Source: DATFVA01 sp963815785
Lineage (GTDB): Bacteria; Bacteroidota; Ignavibacteria; Ignavibacteriales; Ignavibacteriaceae
Length of the DNA stretch: 64,000 nucleotides
Assembly (NCBI GenBank): GCA_963815785.1
Contig: CAWFHZ010000020.1
Coordinates: forward strand, 28,852 to 92,851
Direction: 5' to 3'
Shown here piece by piece: positions 28,408 through 37,793 of the stretch. The position numbers and the translations under genes are program-made. Under the pieces are notes generated by a model. The model was not told the origin of the DNA and did no database searches. It saw only the letters and a program-made list of their open reading frames with translations. Each line of letters starts with the position of its first letter. The stretch's first letter is position 1.

Positions 28408-29132
28408 GTACTGCCATCCCTCCTTTTAAGGGATTTAATAGAGATATATTTTCTTTTTTAAGTGACCTCGAAAAAAATAACAATACCACATGGTTTGCAA
28501 AAAACCGGGACAGATACCAGGAAAGTGTGGTTCTTCCGGCAAAAGCTTTCGTCTCCTCAATTGGACAATTTTTTACACAATTAAATCCTGCCATACGAAC
28601 TGAACCTAAATTCAATAAAACACTGATGAGAATTAATAAGGATATGCGTTTTTCAAAAGACGCACCTTACAAAAATTATTTCTTAATCCACTTTGGAAGA
28701 TTTAAGATGGATAGTGAATTCTATCTCTATTTTGATAAACAGGGAGCGGATTTCGGTGTTTTCTTTAACGGGGAAAGCGGGGATGAACTTTATTTTTCGC
28801 AAAACCTGGAAAAATATTCAAGGGATATTATTAAAACATTTAATAGTTATAATTTAAACAAAGCGTTCAATTTGCACGAATTAAAAAAAACACCTGTATT
28901 GATTAAAAAGAAATTTGATGCAAATCAGAATTTTGATTTATTGAAAAAAAATAAGTACTTACTGCTTGAAAAAGAAATCCCAATAAAAAACAGATTACTT
29001 TTTTCTGAAGATATTTTAACCTACCTGGTAAAAAATTATGCGTCCCTTTATCCTCTTTACTGCTTTGCAATTTCGCAGCAGCCTTTAAAACTGCTTGATA
29101 AATTTGAAGAAACCATGGGAGTTCCGGTTTAA
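28404..29132 (+). CDS. DUF2461 family protein
   Basis: 242 residues from a TTG start that overlaps the previous stop. The pattern FFSDLEKNNNTTWFAKNRDRY followed by a conserved basic region (NKTLMRINKDMRFSKDAPYKN) marks DUF2461 (TIGR02453), a family of unknown function found in many Bacteroidota. No signal peptide, so probably cytoplasmic. Convergent with the next gene. Confidence 0.85.
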   Translation: MSTAIPPFKGFNRDIFSFLSDLEKNNNTTWFAKNRDRYQESVVLPAKAFVSSIGQFFTQLNPAIRTEPKFNKTLMRINKDMRFSKDAPYKNYFLIHFGRFKMDSEFYLYFDKQGADFGVFFNGESGDELYFSQNLEKYSRDIIKTFNSYNLNKAFNLHELKKTPVLIKKKFDANQNFDLLKKNKYLLLEKEIPIKNRLLFSEDILTYLVKNYASLYPLYCFAISQQPLKLLDKFEETMGVPV

Positions 29133-29135
29133 GAG

Positions 29136-29681
29136 TTATCGGATTTTTTTCCATTTAATTGTGCATCCTATTGAAAATGTTTCAGGAACAGATATTTCCT
29201 CACCTGTTAGTAATTCTGTTATCGCATCTTTCAGGTAATGCGATTTGACTCTTTCAGGTTCTTTCCAGTTATCGTCAATTTTTCCATGGTACGTGAGTTT
29301 TTTGTTGCTATCAAATAAAAATATTTCGGGTGTATGTGTTGCATCAAATTTTACAGCAACTGACTGATCCTCATCTCTTAAATAAGGAAAATTAAAATTT
29401 TTATCCCCGGCTCTTTTCTTCATATTTTCAAATGAATCTTCCGGGTATCCCGACTCATCATTTGAATTTATTGCCAAAATCTGGACCCCTCTGTTTCCAA
29501 ATTCCTGTTGAATTTCTTTAATTCTTTCTTCATAGGCCTGTACATACGGACAATGATTACAACTGAAAATAATTACAAGAATTTTTTTGCTGTAATCAGC
29601 AGTAGAATACCATTTTTCATCTGTACCAATAAGTTTAAAATCCGGTAATACTGATCCTATTTTTAAATTTTTAGTAGCCAT
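29136..29681 (-). CDS. Thioredoxin-like (AhpC/TSA-type) redox protein
   Basis: 181 residues from ATG 29681, chosen because GGAG precedes it; an in-frame ATG 12 nt upstream is weaker. The thioredoxin fold carries SCNHCPYVQAYEERI, with a CxxC (CNHC) near residue 42, and GSVLPDFKLIGTD at the N-terminus as in peroxiredoxin-like proteins. A late motif THTPEIFLFD supplies the cis-proline. No signal peptide is visible, so cytosolic disulfide or peroxide chemistry is likely. Confidence 0.85.
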   Translation of the reverse strand: MATKNLKIGSVLPDFKLIGTDEKWYSTADYSKKILVIIFSCNHCPYVQAYEERIKEIQQEFGNRGVQILAINSNDESGYPEDSFENMKKRAGDKNFNFPYLRDEDQSVAVKFDATHTPEIFLFDSNKKLTYHGKIDDNWKEPERVKSHYLKDAITELLTGEEISVPETFSIGCTIKWKKIR

Positions 29682-29795
29682 TTTAATCTCCATTAAACAT
29701 ATTTATACTTTTAGTAAATAAATAATGTTATCGTTAAATTACAAATAAGGTGATCAATTACTTTTTTAAAAACATTTTATAAATACTATTAAATC

Positions 29796-31208
29796 GTGTC
29801 GTACAAAGAATTTACTAATCAACTTGAAACTACTTATGAAATTTTCCGTGAGAAATCACTCCGTCACAGAAGATTTAAACATTCAGAAATAAAATCCTTA
29901 ATTGAAAAGCTCAAAAACAATAAGTTGTTTTCTGTAAAACAATTGGGTATGTCTGTACAGAAACGCGAAATCTATTTAATAACAGTTGGTACAGGTAAAA
30001 TAAAAGTTTTTCTCTGGTCGCAGATGCACGGGGATGAATCTTCTGCTACAATGGCACTGTTCGATATATTTAATTTTTTCTCAATGGAAAATCAATTTGA
30101 AGATTTTAAAGAATCTATTTTGAAAAAACTTACGATCTATTTTCTCCCTATGGTAAATCCAGACGGTGCTGAAGTATTTGAGAGGAGAAATGCTTTTCAG
30201 ATTGATATAAACAGAGATGCGCTAAAACTGCAGACTCCTGAAGGCAAAATACTTAATGACACTTTTAATTCAATCAGTGCGGATTTTGGATTTAATCTTC
30301 ATGATCAAAGTATTTATTACTGTGCGGGAAGGAATCTTAAATCTGCAGCAATTTCATTTTTGGCTCCGGCAACAAATTATGATAAAGCTGTAAATCCTGT
30401 AAGACAAAAATCCATGCAATTGATAGGAAAATTGAAAACAATTTTGGATGATTATATTCCCGGACACATAGGTAAATTTTCTGATGATTTTGAACCGCGT
30501 GCTTTCGGCGATAACTTCCAAGCCCGGGGGACAAGCACAATACTCATTGAATCTGGCGGATGGAAAGATGACCCGGAGAAACAATTTTTAAGGAAGTTGA
30601 ATTTTATAATTCTTCTTGCTTCATTTAGGAGTATTGCAGAAAAAGACTACGAGCGGGAAAACCCGGATACTTACGATAAAATTCCTTTTAATGAAAAAGA
30701 CGCAATGATGAACCTGATCCTCCGGAATCTGAATTATAAAATTGATAGTCATAATATTTTGATTGATATAGGAATAAACAGAACCGAAATTAATAAAGAT
30801 TCAGCCAGATCGTTTTACCAGATTGGCAGAGTAGCAGATATTGGTGATCTTTCTGTTTATAAGGGTTATGATGATTTTGATTTGAAAGGTATGCAAATAG
30901 AATACGGAAAAACGTACGAGAAAAAAATATCATCAGTTCAGGAATTATCAAATCTCAATTTTATTGATTTATTCTCAGGTGGTTATACTAATGTATTAGT
31001 AGATTTTGCTGTAACGGAAGATTTTACTAAATATCCGGTTAATATTATCTGTTCAGGGTATGAAAATGTATCCCGGATTAATGTTGACGGACCGGCAAAT
31101 TTTTATATCAAAAAAAATGATGTGATAAAATTTGTTATAGTTAATGGGTTTCTTATAGATTTAAATAATCCTCAATTAGATATTGTTAATGGTGAAGTTG
31201 TAAGGTAA
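29796..31208 (+). CDS. M14 family zinc carboxypeptidase-like protein
   Basis: 470 residues from GTG 29796. Zinc ligands are in QMHGDESSATM (H and E) and FNLHDQS (H). The substrate-binding segment is NPDGAEVFERRNAFQIDINRD, and the catalytic glutamate is likely in TILIESGGW. The C-terminal about 150 residues form an additional domain. Family members cleave C-terminal residues or peptidoglycan peptides. No classical signal peptide is visible. Confidence 0.82.
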   Translation: MSYKEFTNQLETTYEIFREKSLRHRRFKHSEIKSLIEKLKNNKLFSVKQLGMSVQKREIYLITVGTGKIKVFLWSQMHGDESSATMALFDIFNFFSMENQFEDFKESILKKLTIYFLPMVNPDGAEVFERRNAFQIDINRDALKLQTPEGKILNDTFNSISADFGFNLHDQSIYYCAGRNLKSAAISFLAPATNYDKAVNPVRQKSMQLIGKLKTILDDYIPGHIGKFSDDFEPRAFGDNFQARGTSTILIESGGWKDDPEKQFLRKLNFIILLASFRSIAEKDYERENPDTYDKIPFNEKDAMMNLILRNLNYKIDSHNILIDIGINRTEINKDSARSFYQIGRVADIGDLSVYKGYDDFDLKGMQIEYGKTYEKKISSVQELSNLNFIDLFSGGYTNVLVDFAVTEDFTKYPVNIICSGYENVSRINVDGPANFYIKKNDVIKFVIVNGFLIDLNNPQLDIVNGEVVR

Positions 31209-31284
31209 TTGTTCTATAATTAGCTTAATTTTAAAATAAATATTTCAAGGTAATGAACAACCATTTAAACCGTAAGTAACTATT

Positions 31285-31896
31285 ATGTTTCCGTTTCCAA
31301 TTCTTCTGGCAATAATAAATGAACAAAATCAGCTTTATACTGATTTTGAAAAGGAAGCGATTCCACATATGGATGCTCTTTACAATTTTGCGCTTAGGAT
31401 GACAGGTGACAGTGACGAAGCTAATGATCTTGTACAGGAGACCTACCTTAAAGCCTTTCGATTTTTTGATAAATTTGAAAGGGGAACTAATTGTAAGGCC
31501 TGGTTGTTCAGAATTATGAAAAACACATTTATTAATACCTACAGAAAGTCTTCCAAAGAACCGGATAAAATTGATTATGAAGAGGTGGAAAATTTTTATG
31601 AAAATATAAAACCTTCTTCTACAGATAGTGCACATCTTGAAAAAGAAATTTATGACAATCTGCTTGATGATGAATTATCAAATGCAATTGCTGCTCTACC
31701 CGAAGATTTTAGAACGGTAATAATTTTATGCGATATCGAAGGATTTACTTATGATGAAATAGCAGATTTTGTAGACATTCCGGTAGGCACTGTCAGATCA
31801 AGGCTGCATCGAGCAAGAAAAATGTTATTTGCAAAATTATATAATTATGCTGCTGATAAAGGTTACATTGATAAAGATGAAAATGTGAACGAGTGA
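31285..31896 (+). CDS. ECF-type RNA polymerase sigma factor
   Basis: 203 residues. Region 2 is ALRMTGDSDEANDLVQETY with KAWLFRIMKNTFIN. Region 4 is LPEDFRTVIILCDIEGFTYDEIADFVDIPVGTVRSRLHRAR. Only sigma-2 and sigma-4 are present, as expected for the extracytoplasmic function class. The first about 12 residues (MFPFPILLAIIN) may be outside the native protein. The anti-sigma gene follows 4 nt after the stop, so the pair is regulated together. Confidence 0.92.
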   Translation: MFPFPILLAIINEQNQLYTDFEKEAIPHMDALYNFALRMTGDSDEANDLVQETYLKAFRFFDKFERGTNCKAWLFRIMKNTFINTYRKSSKEPDKIDYEEVENFYENIKPSSTDSAHLEKEIYDNLLDDELSNAIAALPEDFRTVIILCDIEGFTYDEIADFVDIPVGTVRSRLHRARKMLFAKLYNYAADKGYIDKDENVNE

Positions 31897-31900
31897 AATT

Positions 31901-32743
31901 ATGAAGGAGAACCGTGAATTATATTACATTGCCGCACTCGTAGATGGGGAAATAAAAGATTCAACTGAAGAGAATAAACTCAGAGCCCAAATAGAGAATA
32001 ACCCGGAACTACAATTTGAATACAATGTTCAGAGATCAATTAAAACACTGGTATCCAAAAGATTAAAGATAACCCCTGCCCCTGCAAAAGTTAGAAAAAA
32101 ACTCGAACGAAAAATTTCACCTGAATATAAATCAAGATTCGTTTTTAACTTCCTTCCCGAAATTTTTGCTTCCCGTCCGGTAATAGCGTGGGGTAGCTCC
32201 ATTGTTTTAGTATTAGCTGCAATTCTGATTATTTTTAATCTTACTCCGCAGCCCGAATATAAAAATTTTGTTCTGGAACAGAGTGGAAGCAACAATATGT
32301 TCATTCAGGCAGGACAAAATTTTGAAAATATTCTTACAGGTAGACTTGCACCTCAAATCTCTTCTGATAATCCTGAAAACATAAAAAAATTTTTTACAGA
32401 ACAAGGTGTTTCATACCCAACTTATATTCCGGAGATTAAAGGCTGGAAATTAATAGGGGCAGTTGTTTCCGTGGATCATGGAAAAAAGTTTGCACATCAT
32501 GTATATTCAACAGGTGACGGAAAGCTTGTTTATCTTTTCCAGGTTGATGAAGAAGATATTAAAAAATTTAAATTTCTAACGCTTACCAAAGATTTAATAT
32601 CCTATCTTGATTCGGGCCATTGTTATGAATCAACTGAAAACGGAAGGATCATTCTTATGACTAAGTTAAACAAGAACATACTCGCAGTAGTTTCAAACAG
32701 TTCGAAAGATGAAATTGAAAATAATCTTTGTCAAATAAACTAA
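31901..32743 (+). CDS. Membrane-anchored anti-sigma factor
   Basis: 280 residues. The N-terminal cytoplasmic helical region (YYIAALVDGEIKDSTEENKL) resembles anti-sigma domains but lacks the HxxxCxxC zinc motif. A single TM segment lies at about 104-122 (AWGSSIVLVLAAILIIFN) with a periplasmic sensor domain after it. It lies just after the ECF sigma gene. Partner specificity is inferred from adjacency. It overlaps an in-frame upstream extension of the USP gene. Confidence 0.8.
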   Translation: MKENRELYYIAALVDGEIKDSTEENKLRAQIENNPELQFEYNVQRSIKTLVSKRLKITPAPAKVRKKLERKISPEYKSRFVFNFLPEIFASRPVIAWGSSIVLVLAAILIIFNLTPQPEYKNFVLEQSGSNNMFIQAGQNFENILTGRLAPQISSDNPENIKKFFTEQGVSYPTYIPEIKGWKLIGAVVSVDHGKKFAHHVYSTGDGKLVYLFQVDEEDIKKFKFLTLTKDLISYLDSGHCYESTENGRIILMTKLNKNILAVVSNSSKDEIENNLCQIN

Positions 32744-32754
32744 AGAGACGTAAC

Positions 32755-33213
32755 ATGTTTAATATTAAAAATATTTTGTTACCTACCGATTTCAGTAACT
32801 TGTCACTTTCAGCAGCCAGATATGCCATAGATATTGCTAAACAATATAATGCCAGGATTCATTTTTTAAATGTATTGGAAAAAACTCCTCCCATTCTGGC
32901 AATCCGCTCACTTGATCTTTCAGAGGAAAAAATAATAAAATCAATCAGTGAGGATGCCCAGAATTCACTTAAAAATGCTTTGGGGAAAATAAATAAGGAT
33001 AATTCAGTTGAAATAATCCCTGTGATACAAAAAGGAATTGATTTCGAAACTATTATTGAATATTCTGAAAAAAATCATATTGATTTAATTGTTATTGCTA
33101 CCCATGGCAGAACCGGAATTTTGAGGACACTTTTAGGCAGTGTTGCAGAAAAGGTTATCAGATACGCAAAATGCCCTGTTTTAGTAATTACCCCTACTGA
33201 AAATGAGAAGTAG
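32755..33213 (+). CDS. Universal stress protein (UspA family)
   Basis: 152 residues from ATG 32755, chosen because AGAG precedes it and the alternative at 32728 lies inside the anti-sigma gene. The ATP-binding motif G-x2-G-x9-G-S/T is seen as THGRTGILRTLLGSVAEKVI, and the N-terminal ILLPTDFSNLS contributes the phosphate loop. It helps survival in starvation or respiratory stress in other bacteria. Co-transcribed with the sigma/anti-sigma pair. Confidence 0.92.
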   Translation: MFNIKNILLPTDFSNLSLSAARYAIDIAKQYNARIHFLNVLEKTPPILAIRSLDLSEEKIIKSISEDAQNSLKNALGKINKDNSVEIIPVIQKGIDFETIIEYSEKNHIDLIVIATHGRTGILRTLLGSVAEKVIRYAKCPVLVITPTENEK

Positions 33214-33287
33214 GATGCTATTTATTTCTTGATTCTCCTCCCTTCTTTTAATATATTTATTGTCTGCAAGTTTAAAAAGGTTATAAA

Positions 33288-33671
33288 ATGGCAAGAGTTA
33301 AAAATGTTGAGGCTTTTTGCGGAGTTTGTAATACGGTCAGGAAAATGGAACTTCTTGGAGAAGTTTCTTTAAACGAAAATAGTGAAAATAAACGATGGGC
33401 CAAATGCAAAAAATGCAAGCAGACTATGGTGATAGATCTTCACGAAGATGTAAAAGAAACCAAGCCTTCTTTGGAAGGAATTGAAAACGAAGATTGTACT
33501 GTTTACGCGCCTACAAAATCATTCACCGTTGGTGAATCAATTTATCATAAAAACTGGGATGATTTTGGCAAAGTAGTTGGAAAAGATGTTCTTTCAAACG
33601 GGCAGAGTTCAATTACAGTAGAATTTCAGAAATCAGGAAATAAAAAATTAATTGAATCAATATCTAGTTAA
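33288..33671 (+). CDS. Small zinc-ribbon protein with CarD/UvrD-tail-like C-terminus
   Basis: 127 residues. A Cys4 zinc ribbon is formed by CGVC (residues 11-14) and CKKC (about 40-43). The C-terminal part SFTVGESIYHKNWDDFGKVV...ITVEFQKSGNKKLIE resembles the compact beta-barrel seen in CarD/CdnL and at UvrD tails, which binds RNA polymerase or DNA. The combination is not one I recognise. It sits just before rpsU. Function is unknown; nucleic-acid or RNAP contact is an inference. Confidence 0.7.
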   Translation: MARVKNVEAFCGVCNTVRKMELLGEVSLNENSENKRWAKCKKCKQTMVIDLHEDVKETKPSLEGIENEDCTVYAPTKSFTVGESIYHKNWDDFGKVVGKDVLSNGQSSITVEFQKSGNKKLIESISS

Positions 33672-33699
33672 ATAACCATTAAAAGAGAGGTGAAATAAT

Positions 33700-33891
33700 T
33701 TGGTTGGAATTACAGTAGGCGAAAATGAATCAATTGATAAAGCATTAAGAAGGTTCAAAAAGAAATATGAAAGATCCGGTGTGTTAAAAGAATTTAAGAA
33801 GAGAACCTTTTTTGTTAAACCTTCGATAAAACGAAGAATGGAACGACTTAAAGCCGCAAGACGTGCTCATAGAACTGATTCCATGGAATAA
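33700..33891 (+). CDS. rpsU: 30S ribosomal protein S21
   Basis: 63 residues, basic, with the typical VGENESIDKALRRFKKKYERSG and a C-terminal KPSIKRRMERLKAARRA. It starts at TTG 33700, behind GAGAGGTG, which is unusual for a ribosomal gene but has the best spacing. A strong terminator follows at once. Confidence 0.95.
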   Translation: MVGITVGENESIDKALRRFKKKYERSGVLKEFKKRTFFVKPSIKRRMERLKAARRAHRTDSME

Positions 33892-33895
33892 AATT

Positions 33896-33922
33896 AAACC
33901 CCGTTTCGACGGGGTTTTTTTT
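33896..33922 (+). terminator. Rho-independent terminator after rpsU
   Basis: AAACCCCG-TTTCGA-CGGGG with a T8 tract. It ends the rpsU transcript and lies between convergent genes. Confidence 0.9.
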
Positions 33923-33925
33923 GAT

Positions 33926-34795
33926 CTATTTTAATTGAATTTTTGGTTCTTCTTCCCTCTTTTCATCTTCTTTCTTCAGATAATATTTTTCAAAGTGTTT
34001 CGTTATCTGTATAAATGCTTCATCTATATCATTACAAAATGAAAACAAATTCATATCTTCGGGACTAATAACAGCGTTAGCAACCAATCCATCAAAATTG
34101 ATTATATTTTTCCAGTATTTTTCATCGTAAACTATCAGTAGCATTTTCTTTTTAATTTTATCCGTCTGAATCAAGGTTAGAATCTCAAAAAATTCATCCA
34201 TTGTTCCAAAACCACCGGGGAAAACAACAAGGGCTTTTGCAAGATAAGCAAACCAGAACTTCCTCATAAAAAAATAATGGAATTCGAATCTTAGTTCAGG
34301 ACTAACATACTTGTTCACAAATTGTTCGAATGGTATGCTGATATTTAATCCGACTGAATAACCACCAGCAAGTTTAGCTCCTTTGTTTGCGGCTTCCATT
34401 ATTCCAGGTCCTCCGCCTGTACAGATTATAAATCTGTTGCCGGAAGTATCGAGATTTAATGACCACTCTGTCAATCTACGTGATAGCTCTACAGCATCTT
34501 CGTAATAACGGGACATTCTAACCTTTTGCTGGGCGTTTCTAAGTCCTTCAGCCAGTTCTTCATTAGTAGTGTATTTTGGATTTATGGTTTTAAATTTATT
34601 TAGTGCAGCCAACGAAGTTTTCTTTGACATCAACCTGGCAGATCCGAAGAAAACTATTGTATCAACAATTTTATGTTTTCTGAATTTTGCCTTGGGTTCC
34701 AGAAACTCTGAAAGTATTCTTAAAATACGTGCATCGGAGGAATTTAGAAAGTCCAGGTTTTCATAAGCCTTTAATATAGGTTTGCTTTTAGCCAT
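33926..34795 (-). CDS. LOG-family protein (TIGR00730-type)
   Basis: 289 residues. The Rossmann-like fold has TGGGPGIMEAANKGA and the diagnostic PGGFGTMDEFFE with catalytic R and E. Related proteins are phosphoribohydrolases that release cytokinin bases or cleave nucleotide monophosphates; older annotations call them lysine decarboxylases. This is the longer subgroup, with an N-terminal extension of about 100 residues. The true bacterial substrate is uncertain. Confidence 0.88.
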   Translation of the reverse strand: MAKSKPILKAYENLDFLNSSDARILRILSEFLEPKAKFRKHKIVDTIVFFGSARLMSKKTSLAALNKFKTINPKYTTNEELAEGLRNAQQKVRMSRYYEDAVELSRRLTEWSLNLDTSGNRFIICTGGGPGIMEAANKGAKLAGGYSVGLNISIPFEQFVNKYVSPELRFEFHYFFMRKFWFAYLAKALVVFPGGFGTMDEFFEILTLIQTDKIKKKMLLIVYDEKYWKNIINFDGLVANAVISPEDMNLFSFCNDIDEAFIQITKHFEKYYLKKEDEKREEEPKIQLK

Positions 34796-34976
34796 ATCTT
34801 CCTTAAAAATTATAATTGAAAGTGAAGTTTGTTTGCCTTTTAACTAATATTAAAATAAATCATTTTTGTATTAAAGTATCAGTATTATTATTAAATATAT
34901 ATTAATTCACTTTGATGACATAAAATTAATATTACTGATAAATTAAACAAATTTAGATTGAGATAGATTTATAAGG

Positions 34977-36230
34977 ATGCGGATGTTAAAGAATACCATT
35001 TTTGTTCTGTTATTTTTTGTATCAGTAACGTATTCTTCTTCAAAGGAAGAGATAGCGTTAAGAATTAATCAGATACTTTCACAACTTCCGCCATCAACCC
35101 ACCTAGCAGTATTGATAATTAATCCGCTCAATCAGGATACAATTTTTTCCCGGAACATCAGAGATTCAATGATTCCCGCTTCAAACACAAAATTATTTAC
35201 TACAGCAACTGCACTATCAGAAATGGGAGGTGATTTTATTCTTAAAACCCAATTGCTGACGGATGATAAGAATATTGATGATGGCAGGATTGATGGGAAT
35301 TTATATGTAAAGGGTTTGGGCAATTCGCTTTTCACTCAATCTGATCTTGATGAATTTGTAAACATATTAAAACGAAAAGGAATTAAGAAAATAACTGGCA
35401 GCGTTATAGGTGATGATAGTTATTTTGATGATGTATATACAAGGGATGACTGGATAAGGGATGAAGTTGCAAATGTAAAATTACCACCGATATCAGCGCT
35501 TGTTTTAGATAGGAACAGGAAAGTTGTTTATAAATACAGGGGCAGGAGAACAAGACGATATCTGATTGATATTCAAAATCCCCCTTTAAATATAGCTGAT
35601 GCATTGCAGGAGGAATTGGTGAACTCAGGAATTGAAATAAAATTACCTGCAAAGGTTGGAAAAACTCCTGATGACGCAAATGTGTTAACAAGCTCCGGAA
35701 TTACATTGAGAAAGCTTTTACAGGAGATAAATAAGCACAGTGATAATTTTCTGGCAGAGTGCTTATTTAAAACCATCGGAGCAGAAACCAGTGGTGAACA
35801 GGGTAATGCTTTTTATTCAACACAGGCAATTTTATCTTTTATAAAAGATAACGGAATCTATTCAGACGGTTCCTCAATTGTGGATGGCTCCGGCATTTCA
35901 CGATTTGATCAGATAACTGTAAGTGCATTAGCAGGTGTGCTGGAAAAGATGTATTTCGATCTTGCCCATTTTGATGATTTTTATAACTCTCTCAGCATAG
36001 CCGGAGTTGACGGAACTTTAGAACACAGAATGATTGGTACAAAAGCTGAGAATAATTTTCACGGCAAAACAGGTACACTGAACGGCGTTTCATCTTTGTC
36101 GGGATACATAACCACTGCAGGTGGAGATGATTTAATTATCAGTATAATTTTTGAATTTGATAAAAAAGGGGCGAGGTATCATAGAGAAATTCAGGACGAA
36201 ATAATTTCTCTTCTTGCGGACTGGCAATAA
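34977..36230 (+). CDS. dacB: D-alanyl-D-alanine carboxypeptidase/endopeptidase (PBP4 type)
   Basis: 417 residues, a class C penicillin-binding protein that trims peptidoglycan. Signal peptide (1-20). Active-site SxxK is S69-N-T-K72, SxN is at HSDNFLAE, and KTG is at HGKTGTLNG. The large insert typical of PBP4 lies between SxxK and SxN. A terminator follows before the convergent secG. Confidence 0.92.
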   Translation: MRMLKNTIFVLLFFVSVTYSSSKEEIALRINQILSQLPPSTHLAVLIINPLNQDTIFSRNIRDSMIPASNTKLFTTATALSEMGGDFILKTQLLTDDKNIDDGRIDGNLYVKGLGNSLFTQSDLDEFVNILKRKGIKKITGSVIGDDSYFDDVYTRDDWIRDEVANVKLPPISALVLDRNRKVVYKYRGRRTRRYLIDIQNPPLNIADALQEELVNSGIEIKLPAKVGKTPDDANVLTSSGITLRKLLQEINKHSDNFLAECLFKTIGAETSGEQGNAFYSTQAILSFIKDNGIYSDGSSIVDGSGISRFDQITVSALAGVLEKMYFDLAHFDDFYNSLSIAGVDGTLEHRMIGTKAENNFHGKTGTLNGVSSLSGYITTAGGDDLIISIIFEFDKKGARYHREIQDEIISLLADWQ

Positions 36231-36231
36231 A

Positions 36232-36255
36232 AAACCCCGGAATTTACCAGGGTTT
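36232..36255. terminator. Bidirectional terminator between dacB and secG
   Basis: AAACCC-(12-nt loop)-GGGTTT flanked by A's on one side and TATT on the other, between converging stops. Confidence 0.65.
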
Positions 36256-36278
36256 ATTAAACTTAAATTACTTAATTA

Positions 36279-36647
36279 TTAATTATTCTTCGGCTGCTGA
36301 TTTCCTCCGGTTGGAACATTAGGAGTTTGCGTTGGCGGCAGACTCGGTGTTTGAGGAACTGTCTGCTGACCTGATTTTTGAATAATACTATCCCGCTGTT
36401 CTGCAGAGGTTTGTCCCGGCAAAAAGAAAAGGTTAATAATTATTGTTAAAACCGCAAGAGAACCGCCAAGCCACCATGAAGCTTTGCTAAGAAAGTCAGC
36501 CGTTCTTCTTGTACCGAACATGGTACCCATACTTCCGGCACCGCCGAATGTCCCTGCTAATCCACCGCCTTTACTGGATTGGAGCAGAACAATTACAATA
36601 AGTAATATTGCTACTATTGTCGTTATAACTATCAATATAGAATACAT
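36279..36647 (-). CDS. secG: Preprotein translocase subunit SecG
   Basis: 122 residues. Two TM segments (about 1-22 and 55-75) are joined by the conserved LLQSSKGGGLAGTFGG-S/A. The tail is rich in Pro, Gln and Thr, as often seen in Bacteroidota. It increases efficiency of the SecYEG channel driven by SecA, also encoded in the window. The tRNA gene lies about 20 nt upstream on the same strand. Confidence 0.92.
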   Translation of the reverse strand: MYSILIVITTIVAILLIVIVLLQSSKGGGLAGTFGGAGSMGTMFGTRRTADFLSKASWWLGGSLAVLTIIINLFFLPGQTSAEQRDSIIQKSGQQTVPQTPSLPPTQTPNVPTGGNQQPKNN

Positions 36648-36667
36648 ATATTTCTCCTGTTACTTTG

Positions 36668-36741
36668 TAGCGGGGGAGGGATTCGAACCCCCGACACGTG
36701 GATTATGATTCCACTGCTCTAACCGACTGAGCTACCCCGCC
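36668..36741 (-). tRNA. tRNA-Met (CAT anticodon), elongator type
   Basis: Complete cloverleaf on the minus strand: acceptor GGCGGGG/CCCCGCT with a G1-U72 pair, D-arm GCTC/GAGC, anticodon stem GTGGA/TCCAC with loop ATCATAA (CAT), T-arm GGGGG-TTCGAAT-CCCTC, discriminator A. CCA is not encoded. The 5' end lacks the C1-A72 mismatch of initiator tRNA, so it is elongator Met. A lysidine-modified Ile tRNA is less likely but not excluded. Confidence 0.93.
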
Positions 36742-36881
36742 ATTTTTAACAATTTAGCCTGTAAATATAGATATTAATAGATTTTTATCAAAATATAAAT
36801 TCTGTGTCATTCTTAGCATTACAAGCGTAAATGAATCAGGGCAGATCAATTACAAAATTGTTTGAATAAAAATAGTTTTAA

Positions 36882-37724
36882 TTAATGAAATTTACTAAGC
36901 ACATTTTGCTGGTACTCATCGTGAAAAATACCTTCACCATTTTCATTATAATTTAATATGGGAATACCAGCCTGCTGCAGCCTTAGTTTTGTACTAGCAA
37001 TTCTATCAATCGGGTCGGGATGAGTTGACAAAAACGTTGCAACTTCATTAGCATTAGAGCTTACCAAACCATCATCTTTCATTTCTTCAAAAAAGAACAT
37101 CACACCGCCTGCATAATATCTCGTATCCTTCAAATATTTTACAGAATACTCATCTGCCTGATCCTCATCGGATCTGCTGTTAGCAAGAAAACCAAGGCCA
37201 ACAAACAGGTTTGCAGCAATTTCTGCTATCTGCGAGGGATTTTCCCCAAGTACAATATTTAATAAGATCGAAACTCCGTAATTTGCTGTCATTCTTTGGG
37301 TTGCATGCCTTAATTCTGCATGAGCTATCTCATGTCCTAAAACACCTGCTAAGGCAGCAGAAGAAGTGAGATATTTTATGAGTCCTGTGTACACATAAAT
37401 ATACCCTCCGGGAAGGGCAAAAGCATTTAGGGTTGAATCATCATTTATAATTTGCAGCTGGTAGTTGAAAACATCTGTATGCTCAACTTGTGGTGAACCG
37501 AGTATCGGGTTAAAGATCTGAGAGACTATATAATTTTTTATTGCCGGGTCTCCCTGGAAAACAGGATATTCCTGCGGATCATTTGCTATCTGAGAACTTA
37601 ACTCCTGTCCTAACTGAGAATCATCCTGCAAAGAAAAAATATTAATTCCCGTATCACACGAATAGAAAAAAGGAAGAATACTAAGAAACAGAACCAAAAG
37701 ACTCTTTGTAAAAATTATTTTCAC
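36882..37724 (-). CDS. M48 family metalloprotease lipoprotein
   Basis: 280 residues. The signal ends FFYSC (lipoprotein Cys about 23, non-canonical lipobox). The zinc protease motif HEIAHAELRHATQR (HExxH) is followed by the third ligand in DEDQADEYSVKYL. The pattern is BepA/LoiP-like, so outer-membrane quality control in the periplasm is likely. It ends 141 nt from the tRNA gene on the same strand. Confidence 0.87.
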   Translation of the reverse strand: MKIIFTKSLLVLFLSILPFFYSCDTGINIFSLQDDSQLGQELSSQIANDPQEYPVFQGDPAIKNYIVSQIFNPILGSPQVEHTDVFNYQLQIINDDSTLNAFALPGGYIYVYTGLIKYLTSSAALAGVLGHEIAHAELRHATQRMTANYGVSILLNIVLGENPSQIAEIAANLFVGLGFLANSRSDEDQADEYSVKYLKDTRYYAGGVMFFFEEMKDDGLVSSNANEVATFLSTHPDPIDRIASTKLRLQQAGIPILNYNENGEGIFHDEYQQNVLSKFH

Positions 37725-37793
37725 TTATTCTCCTTTAAATACCTTTTGTATTAGAAAAATATAAATTGAATGAACTGAAAACGATACTAGAAA

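Noticed and set aside
36668..36741. Initiator tRNA-fMet
   Set aside because: The first pair is G-U in the acceptor stem and the anticodon stem lacks three G-C pairs typical of initiator tRNA.
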